A stretch of DNA of 64,000 nucleotides from Salinicoccus cyprini (GTDB lineage Bacteria > Bacillota > Bacilli > Staphylococcales > Salinicoccaceae): positions 62,001 through 126,000 of the forward strand of contig NZ_VMSJ01000002.1 of assembly GCF_007713705.1 (NCBI RefSeq), in the 5' to 3' direction. Shown in pieces: positions 17,230 through 26,684 of the stretch; position 1 is the first letter of the stretch; every line of letters starts with the position of its first letter. A program made the position numbers and the translations under genes. Below the pieces are notes generated by a model. That model worked only from the letters and a program-made list of their open reading frames with translations, was not told the origin of the DNA and made no database searches.

Positions 17230-17743
17230 CCTTATGCCTCCTTAGTTTCTTCCTTGCTCTCGATATCCGGTTGTAGACATTATCTCTGCTGGTTCCGTTC
17301 ATTCTTGCGGCATCTTCGACAGAATATCCTTCCACAAAGACAAGCGTCATCAGTTGCTGATCCTTGTCATTCAGATCTTTTATCAGATCATTCCATTCTT
17401 CTTCCCAAAGTTGCTGATGCTGATCTTCATGAATGGCTGGGTGCTCATCGCATGCTTCGTGCTTCTCTTTACTATGCTTGCGCAGAAGGTCTATGGCTTT
17501 GAAACGTGTGATGGACAGTACCCAGTTTTTAAACGAAGACTGTGATGGATTAAAATCCTCAATATGGTTCCAGACTGCCAGCAGGGCATCATTCATGCAC
17601 TCGTCAATATGGCTCTCAAGATGGTACAGATGACGTTGCGAGACGCTTTTCATCAGGCCACCATAGTGCTGAAGCAAGTATCTGATACCTGTTTCGTCTT
17701 GTGAACGAATCAGCTGCACCATTTGTTCTTCATTGGAATCCAA
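17183..17743 (-). CDS. ECF-type RNA polymerase sigma factor
   Basis: 186 residues with sigma-70 region 2 (ESHIDECMNDALLAVWNHIEDF, FKNWVLSITRFKAIDLLRK) and region 4 (LVFVEGYSVEDAARMNGTS, VYNRISRARKKLRR). There is no region 3, as in ECF factors. It directs RNA polymerase to a set of stress promoters, possibly its own. The downstream DUF4179 gene overlaps its 3' end. Signal unknown. Confidence 0.9.
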   Translation of the reverse strand: MDSNEEQMVQLIRSQDETGIRYLLQHYGGLMKSVSQRHLYHLESHIDECMNDALLAVWNHIEDFNPSQSSFKNWVLSITRFKAIDLLRKHSKEKHEACDEHPAIHEDQHQQLWEEEWNDLIKDLNDKDQQLMTLVFVEGYSVEDAARMNGTSRDNVYNRISRARKKLRRHKDEHLQTVQSHANRRL

Positions 17744-17844
17744 CTGATTTCCTCCTTTACTGTTGTGTTCACTTCTATATTCGAAAACAAATGGGAATTT
17801 CTATCACTGTTCCTGCTTTTTTATGTAATTTTTTCAAATAAAAA

Positions 17845-17875
17845 CCCTGTATTACAGTAGGTCTGTAATACAGGG
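17845..17875 (-). terminator. Intrinsic terminator of the ABC importer operon
   Basis: Perfect 13-bp stem CCCTGTATTACAG / CTGTAATACAGGG with a 5-nt loop, followed on the minus strand by a T-run. Confidence 0.9.
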
Positions 17876-17895
17876 CATCGGCTGGATGATAGAAA

Positions 17896-19410
17896 CTACT
17901 CTATCAGACCTGCCTCTTGCAGATATTCTTCAGCCACAACATAAGGATCTTCGCCTTCTTCAGCCACACGGTAGTTCATCTCCTGCATCTCTTCGTTGCT
18001 GATCATGCCACCGAGCTTGTTCAGTGGTTCAATAATCTCAGGATGTTCATCGAGGAATGACTGCTTGAATAAAGGTGCGCCCTGGTATGGCGGGAAAACG
18101 TTTCTATCATCTTCAAGTACGACCATATCGAACTGTCTGAGCTCTGCATCCGTGGAGTATGCATCAATCAGGTTGATGTCTCCTGCTTCAACAGCCGGAT
18201 ATCTGAGACTTGGCTCCATGGTCACTACCTCATTGAAGTCCAGATTATAGGCATCCAGCAGAGCCGGAAAGCCGTCTGCACGGTCATTGAATTCTGCAGT
18301 GAGCCCAGGATAGATCTGGTTTTGTATTTCTCTCAGATCTCCGATGGTTTCAAGGTTATGTTCTTCTGCAAAATCTCGCTTTACAGCAAGTGCATAGGTA
18401 TTGTTGTACTGCATCGGTTCGAGCAGTGTCATACCGAACTGTTCCTGGAGTCCGGATTTGGCCTGTTCGTAGACCGCTTCTTCCTCTTTCGATTCAAGTT
18501 CTTCTTTTGTCAGCTCAGCGATGACGGTGCCTGTAAATTCAAGGTAGCCATCAATATCATCGGATCTCAGTGCATTGAACAGGAAGGTTGTCCTGCCAAG
18601 TCCATCTTCCACATTGACTGTATAATCTGTTTCTTCTTCAATCAGAATTTTATACATATTTGTAATGATGGCGGGTTCTGTGCCCAGTTTACCTGCGATG
18701 GTGATGGAATCTTCTCTCTGAGCAAGCAGCGGAGCAACAGTAATTGCCAGCATGGCAATCAGAATGGTTCCAAGCGTAATGATGATCTTCTTATAGGATA
18801 ATCTCTGAATGATACGCAGCAATACATCAAAAAGAATGGCCAGCAGCGCTGCCGGAATGGCACCGATGAGAATGAGGGATGTATTGTTGCGGTCGATTCC
18901 GAGCAGGATCAGGTCCCCAAGACCGCCGGCACCGATCAGGGCAGCAAGGGTCGCGGTCCCGATGATCAGCACCATCGCTGTGCGTATCCCTGCCATGATG
19001 ACCGGCATTGCAATCGGCAGTTCGACCTTGGTCAGCCGGCGCATCGGTTTCATACCGATGCCTTTGGCCGCTTCGACAAGTGAATCATCCACTTCGTCGA
19101 TTCCGGTAAACGTATTACGTAGAATCGGCAACAGTGCATAGACAGTCAGGGCGATGATTGCCGGTACTTTACCAATACCGAAAAGCGGTATCATGAGCCC
19201 GAGCAGTGCCAGGGATGGGATGGTCTGAAGTACAGCTGCTATGTTGATGACAAATTCCGATATCTTCTTTGTTTTTGTCAGCAGGATACCAAGTGGCAAA
19301 CCGATGATGACAGCAATTATAAGAGAAATGAAGGAAATCTGGATGTGTTCAATCAGCGTGGTCAGCAGTTCTCCTTTTCGTGCATCCAGTGTTTCGAAGA
19401 AGGTGTTCAT
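17896..19410 (-). CDS. ABC importer permease fused to substrate-binding protein (OpuC/EgtU type)
   Basis: 504 residues in two parts. Residues 1-210 are a permease of the betaine/choline family, with the EAA-loop-like DSLVEAAKGIGMKPMRRL. After a further membrane segment (about 213-230), residues 240-504 form an extracellular OpuAC-type binding domain (ITIAGKLGTEPAIITNMYKIL, GYLEFTGTVI, DAYSTDAELRQFDMVVLEDD). Such fusions occur in OpuC relatives, Listeria BilEB and the ergothioneine importer EgtU. Substrate could be an osmolyte or ergothioneine. Its start overlaps the ATPase stop (ATGA). Confidence 0.9.
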   Translation of the reverse strand: MNTFFETLDARKGELLTTLIEHIQISFISLIIAVIIGLPLGILLTKTKKISEFVINIAAVLQTIPSLALLGLMIPLFGIGKVPAIIALTVYALLPILRNTFTGIDEVDDSLVEAAKGIGMKPMRRLTKVELPIAMPVIMAGIRTAMVLIIGTATLAALIGAGGLGDLILLGIDRNNTSLILIGAIPAALLAILFDVLLRIIQRLSYKKIIITLGTILIAMLAITVAPLLAQREDSITIAGKLGTEPAIITNMYKILIEEETDYTVNVEDGLGRTTFLFNALRSDDIDGYLEFTGTVIAELTKEELESKEEEAVYEQAKSGLQEQFGMTLLEPMQYNNTYALAVKRDFAEEHNLETIGDLREIQNQIYPGLTAEFNDRADGFPALLDAYNLDFNEVVTMEPSLRYPAVEAGDINLIDAYSTDAELRQFDMVVLEDDRNVFPPYQGAPLFKQSFLDEHPEIIEPLNKLGGMISNEEMQEMNYRVAEEGEDPYVVAEEYLQEAGLIE

Positions 19411-20363
19411 TGCTTATCACCTCGCTGACTTGTTGCAAGATACTTGAAGACATCGTGATGTTTCAGTACTTTCCTCTCGCCATCTTCCCGGATGACAACA
19501 CCTTCATGATCTGACAGGTGCTGATAGATATCCTGAAGTGTTGCATCGTGTGCGACCTCAGGATAGCCGGGAGTATCTCCGGGATCAAGTGGTGGATATG
19601 TCCTGATGATATCCGCAATCGTTACCTGCTGCATCCTGTATGACTCGAGGTTGCCGATGAACTCCCTGACAAAGTCATTCTTCGGGTTGGCCATAAACTC
19701 TTCAGGCGTACCGATCTGTTCCACATGACCCTCTCTAAGCAGACATACACGGTCACCAATCTTCAATGCCTCCTGGATATCATGGGTGACGAAGACAATC
19801 GTCTTTTTAATTTTTTTCTGCAATTCGACCAGATCGTCCTGAAGTTTCTCCCTGCTGATCGGGTCGAGTGCACTGAACGGCTCATCCATAAGTATAAGGG
19901 GTGGGTCGGCAGCCAGTGCTCTTACAACACCAACACGCTGCTGCTGACCACCGGAAAGTTCATCTGGTGTACGATGCTTGTACTGTTCCGGTTCCAGGCC
20001 GACCATCGTCAGCAGTTCATCAATTCTTTCATTGATCTTCCTATCGTTCCATTTCTTCATCTGGGGAACCTGGGCAATATTTTCCTTGATGGTCATATGC
20101 GGGAAAAGGGCGATCTGCTGAAGTACATAGCCAATATCCCAACGCATCTCGTAGATCGGGTAGTCACTGATCGGCTTATCTTTGAAATAGATATAACCTT
20201 CACTAAGTGGTATCAGACGATTGATCATCTTCAATGTGGTTGTTTTGCCGCAACCGGAAGGGCCGATCAGAACAAATATTTCCCCTTCTCTGATATTGAA
20301 ACTCACATCGTCCACTGCAAGCTTGTCGCCGTATCGTTTTGTCACATTTTTAAATTCAATCAT
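19407..20363 (-). CDS. ABC importer ATPase with C-terminal CBS domain (OpuCA type)
   Basis: 318 residues. Walker A GPSGCGKTT at about 34-42, Q-loop, signature LSGGQQQR, Walker B LILMDEPFSALD and His switch (FVTHD) are intact. After residue 235 a short domain with a single CBS-like unit follows (PEVAHDATLQDIYQHL); OpuCA proteins use CBS domains as ionic-strength sensors. First gene of the two-gene operon. Confidence 0.93.
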   Translation of the reverse strand: MIEFKNVTKRYGDKLAVDDVSFNIREGEIFVLIGPSGCGKTTTLKMINRLIPLSEGYIYFKDKPISDYPIYEMRWDIGYVLQQIALFPHMTIKENIAQVPQMKKWNDRKINERIDELLTMVGLEPEQYKHRTPDELSGGQQQRVGVVRALAADPPLILMDEPFSALDPISREKLQDDLVELQKKIKKTIVFVTHDIQEALKIGDRVCLLREGHVEQIGTPEEFMANPKNDFVREFIGNLESYRMQQVTIADIIRTYPPLDPGDTPGYPEVAHDATLQDIYQHLSDHEGVVIREDGERKVLKHHDVFKYLATSQRGDKQ

Positions 20364-20479
20364 TTGTCTGCTCCTATGGGAAGTCTTATATGCTGATTAT
20401 AAAGAAAGTTGTGCTAAATGAAAATAATTTCAACTGATGGACATTTCCTTGTTCCAGCTGACCGTCAAGTACCTGAGAA

Positions 20480-21031
20480 TTATACGTCTTCAGGGTACAC
20501 GACAGTGCCGTCTGCCTCTATGATCGGCATTGCCCCCCATTTGCCGAGAACATGGTGAACCAGTTCCGGTTCGTTTTTGCTGTTATTGATGATGTGCTGG
20601 ACTGTCCAATCGTGTGCCGCAAGCCAGTTGCTGATGATCAGACGATGGCAGCGGGCAGGGTGCCGCTCTGAACACATGCAGACTATATTGTATGAAGCTG
20701 CCTTGTCTACCAGCATTTCAATACCTGAAGAGAAATCTTCTGTCAGCGTATAGTCTGCGTAATTGTGGAATGAAACATTATTCCAGCCGCTGTTCAGATT
20801 GCTGCCTACATTTGAGGCAGTACCGCGCCTGCCTCCGAGCAGGGGAAAATGATTGTAGCCGATACCCGCTTCCTTCAGCCATTCTTTCATTTCTTCTCCA
20901 TTGAATTGAGGGTGTTTTCTGCTGTATGGATAGGCACGTACATCTGCCACAAACTCGATGCTTGCGGATTCAAGCATCTGCAGAAACTGCTCTTTCGTAT
21001 TGGTTGAATGTCCAGCAGTAAATATTCTCAT
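20480..21031 (-). CDS. DUF488 family protein
   Basis: 183 residues with the family's N-terminal FTAGHSTNTKEQF and DVRAYPYSRKHPQFN, and the Cys/His-rich block CMCSERHPARCHR. DUF488 proteins are widespread, of unknown function, sometimes linked to nucleotide or DNA metabolism. It lies 34 bp upstream (in map order) of the DUF1641 gene end and may be read with the formate dehydrogenase operon. Confidence 0.85.
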   Translation of the reverse strand: MRIFTAGHSTNTKEQFLQMLESASIEFVADVRAYPYSRKHPQFNGEEMKEWLKEAGIGYNHFPLLGGRRGTASNVGSNLNSGWNNVSFHNYADYTLTEDFSSGIEMLVDKAASYNIVCMCSERHPARCHRLIISNWLAAHDWTVQHIINNSKNEPELVHHVLGKWGAMPIIEADGTVVYPEDV

Positions 21032-21065
21032 CAGTTCAGTCCTCTTCCTATCATTATTGCCTTCA

Positions 21066-21743
21066 TCAGACGGAAGTTCTGTCTTTGGCCTGCCTCCCCT
21101 TCATAAGTAGCGGGATTGCCACGCCCCATGCGCCTGCCGCCAGAACATACCATCCTGTATTGGACTTGCGGTTTGATGGTTGGACGCTTTTCTTATTTGT
21201 GGAGCTTGTCCCCATTTCCTTGCCGGGATTCTCAAGACGTTCCTTTTGAGGTTCAACACGCTCTTTTGCATCCTGCTGTTCTCCCATCCCTTTCAGCATG
21301 CAAAGAAGGACGTTCATGCCCTCGATGACTTCAGGGTCCTTCACGGCACCAAGCAGTCCTCCATATCCGGCAGGCTGCCCTTCATGTTCATATTCTGCCG
21401 CGCGCGCAATACCACTGTTTATTTTCAGTGCAATGGGTTCGAGCTGCTCCATGTCGATATTGCCGAGAAGCTGGAACAGCAGCATGGCGTTTTTAACCGA
21501 CTTGGGTGTATCGGAGGCATCGAGTGCCGTAACAATGCGGGTAATGATTTTGTCACTCTGGCCAAGACTGCTGTTGACCATGTTGAGTATTTCGCGTTCC
21601 CGCATCTTTTCCACGATATCAAAAATATCCTTAAGCGTCTCCTTGTGGTCCACCAGCAGTGTCTCCAGTTCCCTTACGCCTTTCTCGTGTGCCACTTCAG
21701 GATCCACTTTCATCCTATGGATGACTTTCGTTGCTTTCGCCAT
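21066..21743 (-). CDS. DUF1641 (YjgD-like) partner of formate dehydrogenase
   Basis: 225 residues, mostly helical and charged, with a hydrophobic C-terminal segment (GWYVLAAGAWGVAIPLL) that may anchor it to the membrane. The DUF1641 part includes GVRELETLL and a Gly-rich GYGGLLGAVKDPEVIEG. Its TAATG start overlaps the fdhA stop. The pair mirrors yjgC-yjgD of Bacillus subtilis. It may tether or couple the dehydrogenase to an electron acceptor (inference). Confidence 0.85.
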   Translation of the reverse strand: MAKATKVIHRMKVDPEVAHEKGVRELETLLVDHKETLKDIFDIVEKMREREILNMVNSSLGQSDKIITRIVTALDASDTPKSVKNAMLLFQLLGNIDMEQLEPIALKINSGIARAAEYEHEGQPAGYGGLLGAVKDPEVIEGMNVLLCMLKGMGEQQDAKERVEPQKERLENPGKEMGTSSTNKKSVQPSNRKSNTGWYVLAAGAWGVAIPLLMKGRQAKDRTSV

Positions 21744-24694
21744 TACCTATTCCCCCTTCTCTCTTTGACAAGATCACCTGGGAATATATAGTCTTCCCTG
21801 GCCCACTTCTCCTCTACGCGGACACCAATCTGGGGCTGCGGGTTGCCATAGCGATGGTTGATTTTTGGTAGTGGGCTTTTCCCTTTCGGTTCGAGTACCT
21901 CCATTTTTACAGAGACCTCCTTGTAGGCCGGTGTATCCGTATCCTTGTCGGCATGAGAGCTTGTCAGGTAGTTGATGACCCCTTCGCCGCTTGAGTTCAT
22001 CGGCAGATAGAGCTGATTGCCGAATACACGGTCTGTCACAATACAGCTGACTTTGACGCTGCCATAAGGGGATGTCAGCCGGACTTTTGTACCATCCTCT
22101 ATCTTGCGTTCCTTCGCAAGATCGGGTGAAACTTCCAGGAATACTTCAGGGGTTTTGGCAGTGATGCCTTCTGATTTATAGGTCAGATTGCCTTCATGGA
22201 AGTGTTCCAGCAGGCGGCCATTGTTGACGTGAAGATCATACTCGCTTTCAAATTCAAGCGGCTTCGTCCATTCCACCGGCCATAGTCGTGCTTTGCCCCC
22301 AGGCAGTGGAAATTCCTTTTCAAATAGCAGTGGTGTATCCGTACCGTCCTCTGCCACCGGCCACTGTAGACTATCGTAGCCCTCCAGTCGATCATAGCTG
22401 ACACCTGCAAACAGCGGCGTCAGCGAGGCAGCTTCATCCATGATCTCGCTCGGATGTGCATAGTTCCAGTCGGCACCCATACGGTTGGCGATTTCTGTGA
22501 TGATCTGCCAGTCAGGCTTCGAGTCACCGAGTGGGTCCATGACTTTATAGAGACGTTGGAAACGGCGTTCGGTATTGACGAATGTGCCATCCTTCTCAAG
22601 GCTCGGGCTTGCAGGCAGGACGACATCCGCATACTCGCACGTCTTCGAGAAGAATATATCCTGCACAACGAAGAACTTCAGCTTTTCATAGGCGGAATGG
22701 ACGTGGTTCAGGTTGGAATCGACGATGCCCATGTCCTCCCCTTTCAAGTAAAGCACTTCAAGGTCGCCGTCATGTATGGCGTCCACCATCTCATGGTTGT
22801 TGAGCCCCGGTTTTGTCGGTATTTCAGTCCCCCAGCTCTTTTCGAAACGGGCACGGACAGCATCATCGCTGACGAACTGGTACCCGGGGAAGCGGTCCGG
22901 CATGCTGCCGAAGTCACTCGCCCCCTGGACATTGTTGTGGCCACGAAGCGGATAGGAACCGGCACCGGGCTTCATGTAGTTGCCGGTGACAAGCAGCAGG
23001 TTGGAGATGGCTGTGCTTGTATCGCTGCCGCCGCCATGCTGGGTGACACCCATGGCCCATAGGATGGATGTACTTTTCGCTTCATGGATGGATGTTGCGA
23101 TGCTGATCAGTTCCTTTTTCGTCATGCCGGTCACTTCCGACGCATAATCCAATGTATATTTATCAAGGCTGGCAAAGTAGGCATCGACATCATTGACGTG
23201 GTCGCGCAGGAAGGCCCGATCGTGCCATCCCTTATCGATGATGTACTTCGTTACAGCTGACAGCCATACGAGATCACTGCCAGGTGCGGGTCTGACAAAG
23301 AGATCTGCCCGGTTGGCCAGTTCATGCTCACGCAGATCGGCCACAATCACTTTCTGTCCATGCAGCTTCTGCGCTCGCTTGACGCGTGTAGCCAGTACGG
23401 GGTGGGATTCTGCCGTATTGGATCCGATGGAGATGACAAGTTCTGCCTGGGCGATATCCGTAATGCTGCCCGAGTCGCCTCCGTAGCCGACAGTACGCCA
23501 CAGTCCCATTGTCGCTGGTGACTGGCAGTATCTTGAACAGTTGTCGATATTGTTAGTTCCGATGACACCGCGACCCAGCTTTTGCATCAGGTAGGATTCT
23601 TCATTTGTACATTTGGAAGAGGAAATGAAAGCCAGAGCGTCCGGTCCCTTGCCTTTCAGCGTCGCTGTGAACTTGCTTTCGATGAGGTCGAGCGCCTCTT
23701 CCCATTCTGCTTCCCTGAAGGCATCCCCTTCCCTGATCAATGGTTTCTTGAGGCGCTCCTCACTGTTCACAAAATCCCAGCCGAATTTTCCTTTGACACA
23801 AGTGGATACACCATTCGCTGGCGCCTCGCTGCGCGGCTCGATCTTCAGTATCTCGCGCCCTTTCGTCCACACATCAAATGAACAGCCAACGCCACAATAC
23901 GTACATACCGTCTTCGTCTTATCGATGCGCTCCTCGCGCATCTGCGCTTCCACATCGGAGAGTGTCATCAGAGACTCATAGCCCGTCTCTACATTTTTTG
24001 TAATATTGACCATGGGTCTGAAGGATTCACGCGCCATGCCGGTCAGGAAACCCGCTTCCCCTTCCATGCCGACCTCCATCATCGCATTGCATGGGCAGAC
24101 TGTTGAGCAGTGTCCACAGTTTACACAGGAGGAATCATCGATCGTCGTATCGTTATCCCAGATGACACGCGGTTTTTTCAGGGTCCAGTCGATCAGCAGT
24201 GTTTCATTCACCTGCAGATCCTGGCATGCTTCCACACAACGGCCACACAGGATGCACTGGTCAGGGTCATAGCGGTAGAAAGCATTGCGCATTACACCCG
24301 CATCTTTCCCCTCATGCGGCGTCTCCTGATGGCTGATCCGGAGCTCCTTGACTGTATTATGTATTTCACAGTTGCCGTTGTTGAAGTCACAGACGGTGCA
24401 GTAGAGTTCATGGTTGCCAAGAATACGGTCCATCGCAATGAGCTGGGCCTCATGTACATCCTCGCCCACTGTTTCCACAACATCCCCTTTTTTCAATTGT
24501 GTCGAGCAGGACCGTACATATTCCCCATTCACTTTGACGATGCATGTATCACATGTCTCCAGTGCACCCAGATCCGGGTGGTAGCATAGATTTGGAGGTT
24601 CTAAAGCTGTGTCTTTCAAATGGTCGAGCACGGAACTGCTGCTGACAGCTTGCTGCTTGCTACCGTTGAGCTCGAACTCAAAAAAGTCCTTCAT
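21743..24694 (-). CDS. fdhA: Molybdopterin formate dehydrogenase, alpha subunit (YjgC/YrhE type)
   Basis: Large cytoplasmic oxidoreductase (about 983 residues) predicted to oxidise formate to CO2. In order: [2Fe-2S] ferredoxin domain (CYHPDLGALETCDTC), His-Cys cluster (HELYCTVCDFNNGNC), two [4Fe-4S] sites (CILCGRCVEAC, CVNCGHCSTVCP), then the bis-MGD catalytic domain with CTYCGVGC and active-site Cys in DNCSRYCQSPA in place of selenocysteine. The C-terminal cofactor-binding domain has YLPMNSSGEGVINYLT. ATG 24694 is preferred over earlier in-frame starts because AAGGGGA precedes it by about 6 nt. No fdhD or molybdopterin genes are nearby. Confidence 0.93.
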   Translation of the reverse strand: MKDFFEFELNGSKQQAVSSSSVLDHLKDTALEPPNLCYHPDLGALETCDTCIVKVNGEYVRSCSTQLKKGDVVETVGEDVHEAQLIAMDRILGNHELYCTVCDFNNGNCEIHNTVKELRISHQETPHEGKDAGVMRNAFYRYDPDQCILCGRCVEACQDLQVNETLLIDWTLKKPRVIWDNDTTIDDSSCVNCGHCSTVCPCNAMMEVGMEGEAGFLTGMARESFRPMVNITKNVETGYESLMTLSDVEAQMREERIDKTKTVCTYCGVGCSFDVWTKGREILKIEPRSEAPANGVSTCVKGKFGWDFVNSEERLKKPLIREGDAFREAEWEEALDLIESKFTATLKGKGPDALAFISSSKCTNEESYLMQKLGRGVIGTNNIDNCSRYCQSPATMGLWRTVGYGGDSGSITDIAQAELVISIGSNTAESHPVLATRVKRAQKLHGQKVIVADLREHELANRADLFVRPAPGSDLVWLSAVTKYIIDKGWHDRAFLRDHVNDVDAYFASLDKYTLDYASEVTGMTKKELISIATSIHEAKSTSILWAMGVTQHGGGSDTSTAISNLLLVTGNYMKPGAGSYPLRGHNNVQGASDFGSMPDRFPGYQFVSDDAVRARFEKSWGTEIPTKPGLNNHEMVDAIHDGDLEVLYLKGEDMGIVDSNLNHVHSAYEKLKFFVVQDIFFSKTCEYADVVLPASPSLEKDGTFVNTERRFQRLYKVMDPLGDSKPDWQIITEIANRMGADWNYAHPSEIMDEAASLTPLFAGVSYDRLEGYDSLQWPVAEDGTDTPLLFEKEFPLPGGKARLWPVEWTKPLEFESEYDLHVNNGRLLEHFHEGNLTYKSEGITAKTPEVFLEVSPDLAKERKIEDGTKVRLTSPYGSVKVSCIVTDRVFGNQLYLPMNSSGEGVINYLTSSHADKDTDTPAYKEVSVKMEVLEPKGKSPLPKINHRYGNPQPQIGVRVEEKWAREDYIFPGDLVKERRGNR

Positions 24695-24722
24695 CCCCAT
24701 TCCCCTTTTCAAATTAAATTTT

Positions 24723-24740
24723 ATAAGGCTTTTCCCTTAT
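24723..24740. promoter_or_regulatory. Short inverted repeat before fdhA
   Basis: ATAAGG-N6-CCTTAT lies 29-46 bp upstream of the fdhA start, in A/T-rich DNA shared with the divergent OYE gene. Possible operator; short arms make chance plausible. Confidence 0.3.
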
Positions 24741-24906
24741 ATTGTAAAATTCAAACATTTTAGAATACTGTATGGTTAAAGTGTACTCCAATTCTTGAAT
24801 TTATAAAATGATATATTACGAGCTTTTCTATAGTGCTCTGATAATATGGGTTACAAATTGAAAGTATCGGGAAAAGCATATGAGAATGGAGAAAGAGGAG
24901 GAACCG

Positions 24907-26118
24907 ATGATGAGAGTGGCAGAACCGCTGAAACTTGCGAACGGCGTTGAACTTAAGAACCGGTTCTTCAAATCGGCAATGAGCGAAACGATGGCAAGCA
25001 GCATGAACCAGCCGAATGAAAAACATATCAGACTGTATCACGAATGGGCAAAAGGGGGTGCCGGCGTTGTGGTCACAGGCAATGTCATGGTCGACCGTAA
25101 TGCTCTGGGCGAGCCGGGTAACGTCGTTATAGAAGATGAACGGGATATCGGGATGCTTCGGGAATGGGCACGCAAGGGTACGGAGAACGGAACTCAACTC
25201 TGGATGCAGCTCAATCACCCGGGAAAGCAGTCGCCGAAGTCCATGTCAAAAAAACCGGTGGCACCGAGTGCGGTACCGCTCGGAGACAAATTCAGAGGGG
25301 CATTCAATCCACCAAGAGCTTTGACGGTTGAGGAGATCAAACAACTTGTCCAAAAGTTTGCAAATACTGCCCGCCTAGCTAGGAAAGCGGGGTTTACGGG
25401 TGTACAGATTCACGGGGCACATGGCTACCTCGTCAACCAGTTTCTTTCTCCACACGACAATCAAAGAGAAGATGAATATGGCGGCAGACTTGAGAACCGC
25501 ATGAAGTTCCTTGTAGAAATATATGAAGAGATGCGTTACGCAGTAGGTGCGGATTATCCGATTGCATTGAAGCTCAATTCATCGGACTTCAGTAGAGTAG
25601 GTTTCACAGAAGAGGAATCGATACAAGTGGTCGAGAAGATGGCATCACTCGGCTTGGATCTGATCGAAATATCCGGCGGCAACTATGAACAGCCGAAAAT
25701 GTCGACAGGAACGGATTCCGAAGTTTTCTTCCTGGACTATGCACGGAAACTGAAAGAGGAAGTCGATATCCCGGTTGTCGTAACAGGCGGGTTCCGTTCT
25801 CCTGAAAGCATGGAGTCGGCACTTGAGAAAAATCACACCGATATGATCGGCATCGCCCGGCCGCTGGCACTCGAACCGCATCTGCCCAAAGAGATCATGG
25901 CGGGAAGTAACGCCGAAATAACGACCCAGCACCTTACTACAGGCGTGAAGGCGCTTGACGCAAACATCGGTCCCGCTGTCGGCAATGTATACTATGCCAT
26001 GCAGCTTAAAAGAATTGCTGAAGGTAAAGCTACCCAGCGTCACACCAATGCATGGCGACCGCTCCTGCATCTTATCGCGACACATGGTCCCCATGCACTC
26101 AAACCGAAGCGAAGATGA
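24907..26118 (+). CDS. NADH:flavin oxidoreductase, Old Yellow Enzyme family
   Basis: 403-residue FMN enzyme that reduces activated alkenes or other electrophiles with NAD(P)H. Family landmarks: PLKLANGVELKNRFFKSAMSE, VTGNVMVD, MQLNHPGKQ, the active-site GVQIHGAHGYLVNQFLSP, RMKFLVEIYEEMR and the FMN-phosphate region VTGGFRS...IGIARPL. ATG 24907 follows GAGGAGG; an earlier in-frame ATG at 24880 lacks an RBS. Transcribed divergently from fdhA. Physiological substrate unknown. Confidence 0.92.
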   Translation: MMRVAEPLKLANGVELKNRFFKSAMSETMASSMNQPNEKHIRLYHEWAKGGAGVVVTGNVMVDRNALGEPGNVVIEDERDIGMLREWARKGTENGTQLWMQLNHPGKQSPKSMSKKPVAPSAVPLGDKFRGAFNPPRALTVEEIKQLVQKFANTARLARKAGFTGVQIHGAHGYLVNQFLSPHDNQREDEYGGRLENRMKFLVEIYEEMRYAVGADYPIALKLNSSDFSRVGFTEEESIQVVEKMASLGLDLIEISGGNYEQPKMSTGTDSEVFFLDYARKLKEEVDIPVVVTGGFRSPESMESALEKNHTDMIGIARPLALEPHLPKEIMAGSNAEITTQHLTTGVKALDANIGPAVGNVYYAMQLKRIAEGKATQRHTNAWRPLLHLIATHGPHALKPKRR

Positions 26119-26142
26119 AAGTTTATTAAGTAAAAGTAGTAT

Positions 26143-26159
26143 GCAAACAAGACGTTTGC
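26143..26159. promoter_or_regulatory. Inverted repeat between OYE and XRE genes
   Basis: GCAAAC-N5-GTTTGC, followed by CTTTG. It could be a weak terminator for the OYE gene or an operator for the XRE gene whose RBS begins about 55 bp downstream. Confidence 0.4.
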
Positions 26160-26229
26160 CTTTGTAACAATAAGTTTATACCAAAACCCTCCAGAATAAT
26201 GTAGGCTTTACCCAAAGGAGGCTTTGCAT

Positions 26230-26634
26230 ATGAATGACGAATTCGGCAACAAACTTAAGACACTCAGGGAAGAAAAAGGATGGAGTCAGGATAAGCTGGC
26301 CAAAGAATTGAATGTTTCGCGTCAGGCAGTCTATAAATGGGAAACCAACAAAGGTTATCCCGATATTAAAAACCTGATCATAATAAGCGATATTTTTAGT
26401 GTTACAATCGACGAGCTGATCAAAAGTGATGAAGAACTGCAAAATAAGATCAGTATCGATGAAGATGAATTATATGGGGATAACGATCCCGGCTTTTATA
26501 TAGGTCTCCTCCTGGTGGTGCTCGGCATTTTCCTCTTTGATGATTCACTATCCACCACCTTTATGATTCTAGGTTTGATGTCCATCGTTTTTTTCAATGA
26601 CTTCATGAAATCACTTGTATCATTTTTCAAGTAG
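26230..26634 (+). CDS. XRE-family regulator with membrane tail
   Basis: 134 residues. Helix-turn-helix at 6-60 (WSQDKLAKELNVSRQAVYKWE, then KGYPDIKNLIIISDIF), followed by a short acidic linker and two hydrophobic segments (FYIGLLLVVLGIFLF, FMILGLMSIVFF). It is built like the XRE protein at 15459-16022. ATG 26230 follows AAAGGAGG. Target genes unknown; the nearest candidates are OYE and nitroreductase. Confidence 0.85.
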   Translation: MNDEFGNKLKTLREEKGWSQDKLAKELNVSRQAVYKWETNKGYPDIKNLIIISDIFSVTIDELIKSDEELQNKISIDEDELYGDNDPGFYIGLLLVVLGIFLFDDSLSTTFMILGLMSIVFFNDFMKSLVSFFK

Positions 26635-26654
26635 ACTAAGCCGGTCACGTAGAA

Positions 26655-26684
26655 AGACACCTGAGCATCATTGCTCAGGTGTCT
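26655..26684. terminator. Terminator overlapping the nitroreductase 3' end
   Basis: Perfect 12-bp stem AGACACCTGAGC / GCTCAGGTGTCT with a 6-nt loop. The nitroreductase stop codon lies inside it, so it can end both the XRE and nitroreductase transcripts. Confidence 0.85.
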
